From NCBI GenBank assembly GCA_010030605.1, contig RHCK01000012.1, positions 1 through 12,787 of the forward strand: a DNA stretch of 12,787 bases, written 5' to 3'. Source of the stretch: Acidimicrobiia bacterium. GTDB taxonomy: Bacteria; Actinomycetota; Acidimicrobiia; Acidimicrobiales; Ilumatobacteraceae. The translations under genes and the position numbers were made by a program. Each line of letters begins with the position of its first letter. The stretch's first letter is position 1. The notes under the pieces are model-generated. The model was not told where the DNA came from. It saw only the letters and a list, made by a program, of their open reading frames with translations, and ran no database searches. Below, in pieces: positions 1-5,908 of the stretch.

Positions 1-155
1 GTGGTGATGGCCACGTCGTCGTCGACGATCTTCGATCCGCCCGCGGCATCGGGGGCATCGGGGGCACACGCACCGATGACAAACACGGAGGCCGCCAGAA
101 CGGACAACCGGGCGCCGAGCGTGAAAGAACCCAACTGTCGTTTCATGACTCTCAT
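1..155 (-). CDS. Putative lipoprotein, N-terminal part only (cut by window edge)
   Basis: Only about 51 N-terminal codons are inside the window; the gene continues past position 1. The visible part is a clean lipoprotein signal peptide: basic start (MKRQ), a hydrophobic stretch (VLAASVFVIG) and a lipobox ending in VIGAC, with the Cys at residue 30 from the ATG at 155, or residue 27 from the in-frame ATG at 146. After the Cys comes a short A/P/D-rich linker with a repeated APD unit and then KIVDDDVAIT. The mature protein should be lipid-anchored on the outer face of the membrane. Neither ATG has a strong ribosome binding site, so the start is uncertain. It begins 7 nt (or 16 nt) after the stop of the acyl-CoA ligase, so it is probably the next gene of that operon and translationally coupled. 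The function cannot be told from this fragment. Confidence 0.6.
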   Translation of the reverse strand, partial: MRVMKRQLGSFTLGARLSVLAASVFVIGACAPDAPDAAGGSKIVDDDVAIT

Positions 156-162
156 TGTCGTC

Positions 163-1830
163 TCAGACGGTCGGCAACTGGTAATCCGCGAATCGATCGC
201 GCAAGGTCTTCTTCGAGAACTTGCCCACGCTCGTTTTGGGAACCTCGTCGATGAACACCACGTCGTCGGGCAATTGCCACTTCGCCAACTTGGGAGCCAG
301 GTAGTCGAGAATTTCTTGTTTGCTCAACGATGTGCCGGGCTCGAGCACGACGCACGCGAGCGGTCGCTCGCTCCATTTCGGATGGAGGACGCCAATGACA
401 GCGGCCTCGCGAATACCGGGGTGTGCCATCAGTTCGTTCTCGATCTCGACCGAACTGATCCATTCACCACCGGATTTGATGAGGTCCTTGGTGCGATCGA
501 GCAGTCGGATGCGACCTCGCGCGTCGACCGCGGCCACATCTCCGGTGCGCAGCCAGCCATCGACACTGAAACTCTCACCGGCTCGCTCGTCGTTGTAATA
601 GGTCGCCGCGATCCAGTTACCCCGACATTGCAACTCACCGCTGCTCTCGCCATCCCACGGAACGCTCGTGGTGGTGCCCGGTTCCACCACACGACATTCC
701 ACACCGAACACGATGCGGCCCACCTGGGTGCGCAGATCAGCCTGTGCGTTCACGTCGAGCAACAACTGGTCGGAGTCCAAGTGACACACCGCGGCGATGG
801 GACTGGTTTCGGTCATGCCCCACGCTTGAAGAATCGGCAGGCCGAGTTGTTCGCGGTACGCCTCACTGAGCGCGCGCGGCACCGCGGAGCCTCCACACGG
901 GATGGCCCGCAAACTGGAGGTGTCACGACCCTTCAGCTCGGGCAACACGCCCATCCAGATGGTGGGCACGCCGGCGGCGATGGTGGGGCGCTCGTTCACG
1001 ATGAGGTTAGCGATGGCCGGACCGGACAGATCGGGGCCCGGCATCACCAGGTCGGCACCCGAGGCCACCGCGGCGTGCGCCAATCCCCACGCGTTGGCGT
1101 GGAACATCGGTACCACCGGCAGGATCTTGTCGCGTTCACTGGCCCCCAACCCGTCGGTCATCATCGTGGCCATGGTGTGCAGGAACGTGCTGCGGTGCGT
1201 GTACACCACGCCCTTGGGATTCCCGGTGGTGCCGCTGGTGTAGCACATGCTGGCCGCGGTGTGCTCGGGCACCTCGGTGAACAACGCGGGCGTGGCCGCG
1301 GCCAACAAGGCTTCGTAATCATGCACCGGAATTCCCGCGGTGTCGGCGGGAACGTCGCCCTTGCCGTCGTCCATGACGACCAGGTGTTTCACCGTCTCGA
1401 ACGTTGGCAACAACGGAGCCAACAAACCGAAGATCGACTTGTCGACGAAGATCACCTCGTCCTCAGCGTGATTGACGATGTAGGTGAGCTGCTCGGGGAA
1501 CAGTCGAATGTTCAACGTGTGCAGGACTCGACCAGTGCACGGCGCCGCGAAGTACAACTCGAGGTGCCGAGCCGTGTTCCACGCGAACGTGGCGACACGA
1601 CCAGTCGCCGAGATGCCGAGATGATCGAGTACGGTGCCCAACTTGCGCGTGCGCACCGCCCATTCGGCGTACGTGGTGCGTTCGATGCCCGAGGCGGTCG
1701 CGGTGGTGATGGTCTTGTGTCCGAAGTAGCGCTCGGCGCGATCGAACAGATGGTGCACGGATAACGGCACATCCTGCATGGATCCGGGAATCGCCGGATT
1801 CCTCACTTCACGCACGGCTCCACTCGACAT
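163..1830 (-). CDS. Fatty-acyl-CoA ligase (AMP-forming acyl-CoA synthetase, FadD/AlkK-like)
   Basis: This is a 555-residue adenylate-forming enzyme that activates a carboxylic acid with ATP to an acyl-AMP and then transfers it to CoA. All core motifs are present: P-loop YTSGTTGNPKG (197-207), QAWGMTETSP (335-344), the GWLRTGD hinge region (425-431), DRTKDLIKSGGEWIS (445-459), and the C-terminal PKTSVGK with the catalytic Lys at 537. The length and the N-terminal VPLSVHHLFDRA segment resemble medium/long-chain fatty-acid ligases of the AlkK/FadD type; exact chain length cannot be read from sequence. The frame is open up to a GTG at 1854, but the ATG at 1830 is preferred: it has a purine-rich GGGGGGA just upstream and removes eight non-conserved residues. 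It is transcribed divergently from the DedA-like gene, with 73 bp between the two starts, and the lipoprotein gene follows within 7 nt. A fatty-acid catabolism or lipid-remodelling role is likely. Confidence 0.92.
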   Translation of the reverse strand: MSSGAVREVRNPAIPGSMQDVPLSVHHLFDRAERYFGHKTITTATASGIERTTYAEWAVRTRKLGTVLDHLGISATGRVATFAWNTARHLELYFAAPCTGRVLHTLNIRLFPEQLTYIVNHAEDEVIFVDKSIFGLLAPLLPTFETVKHLVVMDDGKGDVPADTAGIPVHDYEALLAAATPALFTEVPEHTAASMCYTSGTTGNPKGVVYTHRSTFLHTMATMMTDGLGASERDKILPVVPMFHANAWGLAHAAVASGADLVMPGPDLSGPAIANLIVNERPTIAAGVPTIWMGVLPELKGRDTSSLRAIPCGGSAVPRALSEAYREQLGLPILQAWGMTETSPIAAVCHLDSDQLLLDVNAQADLRTQVGRIVFGVECRVVEPGTTTSVPWDGESSGELQCRGNWIAATYYNDERAGESFSVDGWLRTGDVAAVDARGRIRLLDRTKDLIKSGGEWISSVEIENELMAHPGIREAAVIGVLHPKWSERPLACVVLEPGTSLSKQEILDYLAPKLAKWQLPDDVVFIDEVPKTSVGKFSKKTLRDRFADYQLPTV

Positions 1831-1890
1831 GTTTCCCCCCACTGCACGTTGCACCGTCGGCCCCGACCGACATCAAGAGCACTTTAGTCC

Positions 1891-1896
1891 TAGGCT
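1891..1896 (+). promoter_or_regulatory. Putative -10 box of a leaderless promoter for the DedA-like gene
   Basis: TAGGCT lies 7 nt upstream of the ATG at 1904, and there is no Shine-Dalgarno sequence between them. This is the spacing expected when transcription starts at or next to the A of the start codon. A weak -35 match (CCGACA, 1867-1872) lies 18 bp upstream. The identical hexamer sits 6 nt before dapB, and another copy fits as the -10 box of rpsO. Confidence 0.5.
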
Positions 1897-1903
1897 CTCG
1901 CCG

Positions 1904-2602
1904 ATGTCCGAGGCCACCCCCGACCCCGCGACCGCGCCCACGTCGATGTCGGAATTACCTCCGGTGTCGGCCAATGCCCGTCGTCTGGTGCTGATCGCCT
2001 CGGGTCTGTTGTTCACGTTGGGCACCATCGGTTCCAACATCGGTCCGGCGTGGGTGGACGAACATCCCGCCGCGGTGCTCGCGCTGTCGAGTCGAAACCG
2101 CAACCTCTTCGCGTCGGTGCCGTACATCGATCCGCTCCCCTACGCCCTCATCGGCTTCGTGCGCATCTTCGTCGCCGGCATCGCGTTGTTCTTCCTCGGT
2201 CGCTGGTACGGCGAACGAGCGATCGCATGGACCGAGAAGCAAGCCGGCGAACTCCCGGCCCTGTATCGCTGGTTCGCCAAAGCGATGGATCGCGCCGGCT
2301 GGTTGGTGGTCATCGTCTTTTGTGCCTCGAACCTGGTGTGGATGATGGCTGGTCACCGCCGCATGGATCCGCGCCGATACGCGGGCTTGCTGGCGGTTGG
2401 AATCAGCATTCGATTGGCCGTGTTGTGGGCCGGTGGCAACGCCTTCGAGGACCAGATTCGCTCCTTCTTGAATTGGCTGGAGGATTACCAGTGGTACGTG
2501 GTCATCGCCCTGTTCGCCGTGTCCTTCGCCCAATCGGCGCGTCGCGTGAAGCGAGACGTGCCCGAGGTGGTGCACGAGATCGAGCATCCGACTGAGCAAT
2601 AG
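1904..2602 (+). CDS. DedA/VTT-like integral membrane protein
   Basis: This is a 232-residue membrane protein with about five hydrophobic segments (roughly 27-47, 78-100, 132-149, 158-176 and 196-212) and a charged C-terminal tail. The segment AGIALFFLGRWYG (91-103) resembles the first conserved block of DedA (SNARE-associated/VTT) proteins. AGHRRMDPRRYAG followed by GISIRLAVLWAGG (149-178) resembles the second block, in which AG..M.....F is followed by G...W. DedA proteins are thought to move lipids between membrane leaflets and support envelope homeostasis. The Arg expected in the F.GRF.P..R motif before the second block is not seen; VFCASNLVWMM stands there, so this is a divergent member. 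The ATG at 1904 is chosen because a TAGGCT box sits 7 nt ahead; the in-frame start at 1778 would overlap the divergent ligase. The peroxiredoxin gene follows after 58 bp. Confidence 0.6.
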   Translation: MSEATPDPATAPTSMSELPPVSANARRLVLIASGLLFTLGTIGSNIGPAWVDEHPAAVLALSSRNRNLFASVPYIDPLPYALIGFVRIFVAGIALFFLGRWYGERAIAWTEKQAGELPALYRWFAKAMDRAGWLVVIVFCASNLVWMMAGHRRMDPRRYAGLLAVGISIRLAVLWAGGNAFEDQIRSFLNWLEDYQWYVVIALFAVSFAQSARRVKRDVPEVVHEIEHPTEQ

Positions 2603-2616
2603 GCCCGTTCCTGTTC

Positions 2617-2622
2617 TAGATT
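2617..2622 (+). promoter_or_regulatory. Possible -10 box for the peroxiredoxin gene
   Basis: TAGATT in the 58-bp gap after the DedA-like gene fits a -10 hexamer and would give a leader of about 32 nt carrying the ribosome binding site. No convincing -35 is seen, so the gene may instead be read through from upstream. Confidence 0.25.
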
Positions 2623-2660
2623 TCGCCCGTCGATTACCGACTTTCACTCGAGGAGCAAAC

Positions 2661-3143
2661 ATGTCGATTTCCGTCGGAAGCCAGATCCCCAATGTCACCT
2701 TGCACGTGCTCGGCGAGAACGGCATGCCGTCGCCGGTGAACTCGCACGACGTGTTGGGTAAGGGCAAGGTCGTGTTGTTCGCGGTTCCGGGCGCGTTCAC
2801 CCCCGGTTGCTCGATGGTGCACCTGCCCGGATACGTGAAGAATCAGGCCGCGTTGCGCGCCAAAGGTGTGGACACCATCGCCTGCGTCAGCGTGAATGAC
2901 CCGTGGGTCATGGACCAGTGGGGCAAGGCCAGCGGCGCCGAGGGAATCTTGATGCTCGCCGACGGTGCGGGTGTGTTCACCAACGCGATGGGTTTGGCGA
3001 TGGACGGTTCGGCCTTCGGATTGGGAGCGCGTTCGCAGCGCTACTCGGCGATCATCGAGAACGGCGTCGTGAAGGAACTCAACGTGGAAGAAGGCGCCGG
3101 CATTACCGTGAGCGCCTGCGAGATCGTCCTCGAACACCTCTGA
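2661..3143 (+). CDS. Peroxiredoxin, Prx5 (PRDX5-like) subfamily
   Basis: This is a 160-residue cytoplasmic thiol peroxidase with a thioredoxin fold that reduces hydrogen peroxide and organic hydroperoxides. The active-site segment PGAFTPGCSMVHLPGY contains Pro43, Thr47 and the peroxidatic Cys50, the PxxxTxxC signature in its Prx5 form. The conserved active-site Arg is in RSQRYSAII (Arg127). The C-terminal GAGITVSACEIVLEHL aligns with the end of PRDX5-type proteins. Cys153 there lies close to, but about three residues from, the position used by the resolving Cys of animal PRDX5; Cys75 is a further cysteine. Whether it works as a 1-Cys or atypical 2-Cys enzyme therefore cannot be decided. Length is normal for the family. 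AGGAG (2651-2655) lies 5 nt before the ATG and fixes the start. It may be cotranscribed with the DedA-like gene; no dedicated reductase is visible nearby. Confidence 0.93.
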   Translation: MSISVGSQIPNVTLHVLGENGMPSPVNSHDVLGKGKVVLFAVPGAFTPGCSMVHLPGYVKNQAALRAKGVDTIACVSVNDPWVMDQWGKASGAEGILMLADGAGVFTNAMGLAMDGSAFGLGARSQRYSAIIENGVVKELNVEEGAGITVSACEIVLEHL

Positions 3144-3169
3144 TCACCCACGTTCGGTCGGCGGGCGTT

Positions 3170-3213
3170 CTGGGTATCGAAAGTGTCCGTTTTCGGGCAC
3201 TTCGGTTACCCAG
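3170..3213. terminator. Large hairpin between convergent genes, probable bidirectional terminator
   Basis: The 44-nt inverted repeat has two 20-nt arms around a TTTT loop. Pairing from the outside in gives CTGGGTA with TACCCAG, a short mismatched zone, then AAGTGTCCG with CGGGCACTT (one G-T wobble in RNA); I count three mismatches in all. It lies 27 bp after the peroxiredoxin stop and 12 bp after the dapB stop, exactly where two opposing transcripts must end. Neither side has a U-tract, so it would be a hairpin-only terminator, a stabilising 3' end, or a barrier working with Rho. Confidence 0.65.
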
Positions 3214-3224
3214 ATCGGGTTGGG

Positions 3225-4001
3225 TCACAGACCGAGCACCGGCTCCAAACCCAGTGTCAGGCCGGGAAGGCCGGCGATCTTCTTGCATGCCAACACCACG
3301 CCAGGCATGAACGACACTCGGTCGTAACTGTCCTGACGAATCGTGAGCGTTTGGCCCGCCGCGCCCAGGATCACTTCCTGGTGCGCCACCATGCCGCGCA
3401 TGCGCACCGCGTGCAGACGAATGTCGGCCGGACCCTTGCCACCGCGCGCACCTTCCACCACTTCGTGCGTGGTCGGATCGGCGGCCCATTCGGTGGACGC
3501 GGCCGCCATGCGCTTGGCCGTGGCCATCGCGGTGCCGCTGGGTGCGTCGGCCTTGTTGTCGTGATGCAACTCGATGATCTCGGCGGTGTCGAACCACGGT
3601 GACGCCATCTCGGCGAACTTCATCATCAACACCGCGCTGATGGCGAAGTTGGCTGCGATCAAGCAGTTCGACGACTGAAACGACGAGCGAAAGTTCGACA
3701 AGTCGTCGTCGGAGAAACCCGTGGTTCCGACGACGGCATGCACACCATGCAGTCCACACCAACTGAGGTTCGTGCGCGCTGCGGCGGCCACCGTGAAGTC
3801 GACGGCCACCTGCACACCCGCATCGGCCATCGACCGCGGATCGGCGGAGATGGTGATGCCATGCGTGACCTGTCCGGCACACGCCGGATCGACGGCGGCC
3901 ACCAACTCGAGGTCGGGGTCGGCCGTCACCGCGTCGCACACCGACGCACCCATACGACCGCCGGCTCCGAACACTCCGACACGGATTCGTGAATCACTCA
4001 T
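3225..4001 (-). CDS. dapB: 4-hydroxy-tetrahydrodipicolinate reductase (DapB)
   Basis: This is a 258-residue cytoplasmic enzyme that reduces hydroxy-tetrahydrodipicolinate to tetrahydrodipicolinate with NAD(P)H, in the diaminopimelate/lysine pathway that feeds peptidoglycan. Visible motifs are the Rossmann nucleotide loop GAGGRMG (12-18), VGTTGF (91-96), ANFAISAVLMMKF (117-129), the active-site block ELHHDNKADAPSGTA (144-158, with His146, His147 and Lys150) and GMVAHQEVILG (203-213) near the C-terminal substrate-binding part. The length is normal. The ATG at 4001 has no Shine-Dalgarno sequence but a TAGGCT box 6 nt upstream, so translation is probably leaderless. It stands after the acyltransferase gene on the same strand, with 38 bp between, and converges on the peroxiredoxin gene. 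In many actinobacteria dapB lies a little downstream of rpsO-pnp, as here. Confidence 0.96.
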   Translation of the reverse strand: MSDSRIRVGVFGAGGRMGASVCDAVTADPDLELVAAVDPACAGQVTHGITISADPRSMADAGVQVAVDFTVAAAARTNLSWCGLHGVHAVVGTTGFSDDDLSNFRSSFQSSNCLIAANFAISAVLMMKFAEMASPWFDTAEIIELHHDNKADAPSGTAMATAKRMAAASTEWAADPTTHEVVEGARGGKGPADIRLHAVRMRGMVAHQEVILGAAGQTLTIRQDSYDRVSFMPGVVLACKKIAGLPGLTLGLEPVLGL

Positions 4002-4007
4002 GCGCCG

Positions 4008-4013
4008 AGCCTA
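4008..4013 (-). promoter_or_regulatory. Putative -10 box of a leaderless dapB promoter
   Basis: On the minus strand TAGGCT is followed by six bases (CGGCGC) and then the dapB ATG. No ribosome binding site is present between the box and the start. The -35 region shows no good match, which is common for actinobacterial promoters. Confidence 0.5.
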
Positions 4014-4039
4014 AGCCGTGTCCACAGTAGGGAAAGGAA

Positions 4040-5869
4040 CTATTGCGACTCTTCGACCCCGCTCAAGATCATCGGGGTGACGATTTCGATGCCCTCGGGC
4101 GAGAAGTGGAGGCCGTCGTGTCGTAGACGAACACCCCCCACTTCATCGGCACAGCGATCGACATCGACCGGGCACACGAACTCGTCGAGTCGGATGAAGT
4201 CGATGCCCTCAATCGAGAGATACTCGCGCGCATAACACGCCGCCACCCCCGGAGTTTCCGGAGCATATGCTTCCGACATCTGGGGCGGAATCACCAACTG
4301 AATTCGACTCGTTCGTCCCAAGTCGGTCAGCAGTTCTTCCATTCCTTGGCGAATGCGCGCACCACCATCACTCGAACATGGCGAGAGACGCTCGCCCGAC
4401 CAAACGAATGGGTCCCAGGTGCCGGCGTAAAAGAGAATGATTCGGTCGGGTCGAAAACGTTCGACGTCGTCGGTCAACCCAACACGTATCGCCGCACAAA
4501 GGTCGAGCGAAAAGAGATTGTTTTGATCCTCACGCAATCGACTCGTCGTGCAGCCAGGGGCGGCCCGCACCTCGACATCCATGTCCATGGAACGCCCAAC
4601 GTCGACGAGTGCGTCCCTCAACCCGAAGACCGCCGAATCACCCACCACGAGCACTCGCTCCGGAGGAGGTCCGGGGGTCGCCGGTATCGTCGGCTGAGGA
4701 AGTGGTGAGGTCATCACTTGAATGTCTCGATCGGACATTTCCGGAATGGGTTCTGCGGAGGTGATCGCGGAACCCACGACGACGGCTCCCACCGCGACCA
4801 TGGCGAACGGGACAAACCGGCGAGAGACGCCGTGCTCGAGAATCGGTCGTTCGAGAACTCGATGACTGAACGAAGCCAAAAGCGTGGCGACCACCATCGT
4901 GGCTGAAAAGCGCAACCAACTGGAACCGCGGTCGATCCCGATCAGCAGAACGATCGGCCAGTGGAAGAGGTAGATGCCGTAGCTCCAACGCCCGAGAGCA
5001 CGAATCGAACGACCAGCCAACAATGGTGACGCCCATCCATACTCGTGGAGGCTGGCCACCAAGCCCACCAATCCGGCCCCGCAAAGGCTGGCCACGAGCA
5101 ACGGTCCGCGATAGGTCCAACGAGCATCACCGTCGAAGACGACCGAAGCGACGACAAGTGCGGCCGCGATCAAGAAGGCGAGCGTGAATCGAATCCGAAC
5201 CTTGGCCAGTGGGAGGCGCGAAATCATTAGGTTCGCCAGTGCCCCGAACAAAAAGGCCGGAGCTCTCGTGTCCGTGCCGACATAGATGCGTTCGATCGAA
5301 ACCGGCGCCAGCGACAACCACACCTGCGACGCACTCGCCATGATCGCCAGAATCGTTCCCACGATCATGGTTCCTCGTCGACCCCAGAGCCGCCAGGCGA
5401 CGACCATCATGATGGGCCACACCACATAGAACTGCTCTTCGACGGCCAGGCTCCACAGATGGTCGAAAGGGCTGGGTGCGTCGAACATCTGCCAGTAACT
5501 CCGCTCGACCCCGAGGCGCAACCAGTTCGACGAATACGTGAATGCACCCCACACCTCGCGTGGGGTTGGAGCGGTCCAACCATCGGGGGCAATGGCCGAA
5601 ACCAGTGCCACCAAGCCGATCAGAACCAGGAGTGCGGGCGCCAAACGTCGGGCACGTCGACCCCAGAAACGACGCAATCTCAAGCCATTCGAGGCGTCGA
5701 GTTCGCGAACGATCACCCCGGTGATGAGGAAGCCCGACAGGGCCATGAAAACGTCGACACCGACCCAGCCCGCCCGCAGCAGCCCGGTATGAAATGCGAC
5801 GACCGCGATCACTGCCCAGCCCCGCAGGCCATCGAGGCCAGCGAGGCGGGGCGACGTGCTTTCGATCAC
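4040..5869 (-). CDS. Membrane acyltransferase (acyltransferase-3 family) fused to a C-terminal SGNH domain
   Basis: This 609-residue protein resembles OafA/OatA-type O-acyltransferases, which carry acyl groups across the membrane and esterify cell-wall or surface sugars. Residues 1-345 form the multi-pass acyltransferase-3 domain, with LDGLRGWAVIAVVAFHTG (12-29, conserved His27), the VDVFMALSGFLITG region (38-51), an Arg-rich loop RRFWGRRARRL (66-76), HLWSLAVEEQFYVVWP (137-152) and the GIYLFHWP block (298-305). A last membrane segment (352-370) and a Pro-rich linker (388-405) lead to an extracytoplasmic SGNH domain: LVVGDSAVFG (nucleophile Ser412) and DGLHFSPEG (Asp585, His588). At the expected block III the sequence is YAGTWDPF, without the usual G.N. 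The start is GTG (5869), supported by a TATTCT box 6 nt upstream and no Shine-Dalgarno sequence. It sits between pnp and dapB; the substrate is unknown. Confidence 0.88.
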   Translation of the reverse strand: MIESTSPRLAGLDGLRGWAVIAVVAFHTGLLRAGWVGVDVFMALSGFLITGVIVRELDASNGLRLRRFWGRRARRLAPALLVLIGLVALVSAIAPDGWTAPTPREVWGAFTYSSNWLRLGVERSYWQMFDAPSPFDHLWSLAVEEQFYVVWPIMMVVAWRLWGRRGTMIVGTILAIMASASQVWLSLAPVSIERIYVGTDTRAPAFLFGALANLMISRLPLAKVRIRFTLAFLIAAALVVASVVFDGDARWTYRGPLLVASLCGAGLVGLVASLHEYGWASPLLAGRSIRALGRWSYGIYLFHWPIVLLIGIDRGSSWLRFSATMVVATLLASFSHRVLERPILEHGVSRRFVPFAMVAVGAVVVGSAITSAEPIPEMSDRDIQVMTSPLPQPTIPATPGPPPERVLVVGDSAVFGLRDALVDVGRSMDMDVEVRAAPGCTTSRLREDQNNLFSLDLCAAIRVGLTDDVERFRPDRIILFYAGTWDPFVWSGERLSPCSSDGGARIRQGMEELLTDLGRTSRIQLVIPPQMSEAYAPETPGVAACYAREYLSIEGIDFIRLDEFVCPVDVDRCADEVGGVRLRHDGLHFSPEGIEIVTPMILSGVEESQ

Positions 5870-5870
5870 C

Positions 5871-5887
5871 GGGTCAGAATACGACCC
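5871..5887 (-). promoter_or_regulatory. Leaderless promoter -10 box inside an inverted repeat, upstream of the acyltransferase
   Basis: The -10-like TATTCT (5876-5881) is 6 nt from the GTG start. It is flanked by a perfect 5-bp inverted repeat, GGGTC and GACCC, separated by 7 nt (5871-5887 overall). As DNA this could be an operator over the promoter; as RNA it would lie mostly upstream of a leaderless transcript. The palindrome could also be chance. Confidence 0.4.
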
Positions 5888-5908
5888 TCTTCTGACAGCC
5901 GAGGCGTA

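Noticed and set aside
1..1764. 587-residue open frame on the plus strand
   Set aside because: It is antisense to the acyl-CoA ligase, whose motifs are all in the minus-strand frame. The plus translation is low-complexity His/Arg/Gly-rich with no family resemblance, as expected for a GC-rich shadow frame.
1778..1903. N-terminal extension of the DedA-like protein to an upstream ATG
   Set aside because: It would overlap the start of the divergent ligase and has no membrane-protein character. A -10 box 7 nt before the ATG at 1904 fits the shorter form.
3103..3939. 278-residue minus-strand frame overlapping dapB
   Set aside because: It is a different frame from dapB, Arg/Gly/His-rich and without domain features; dapB is unmistakable in its own frame.
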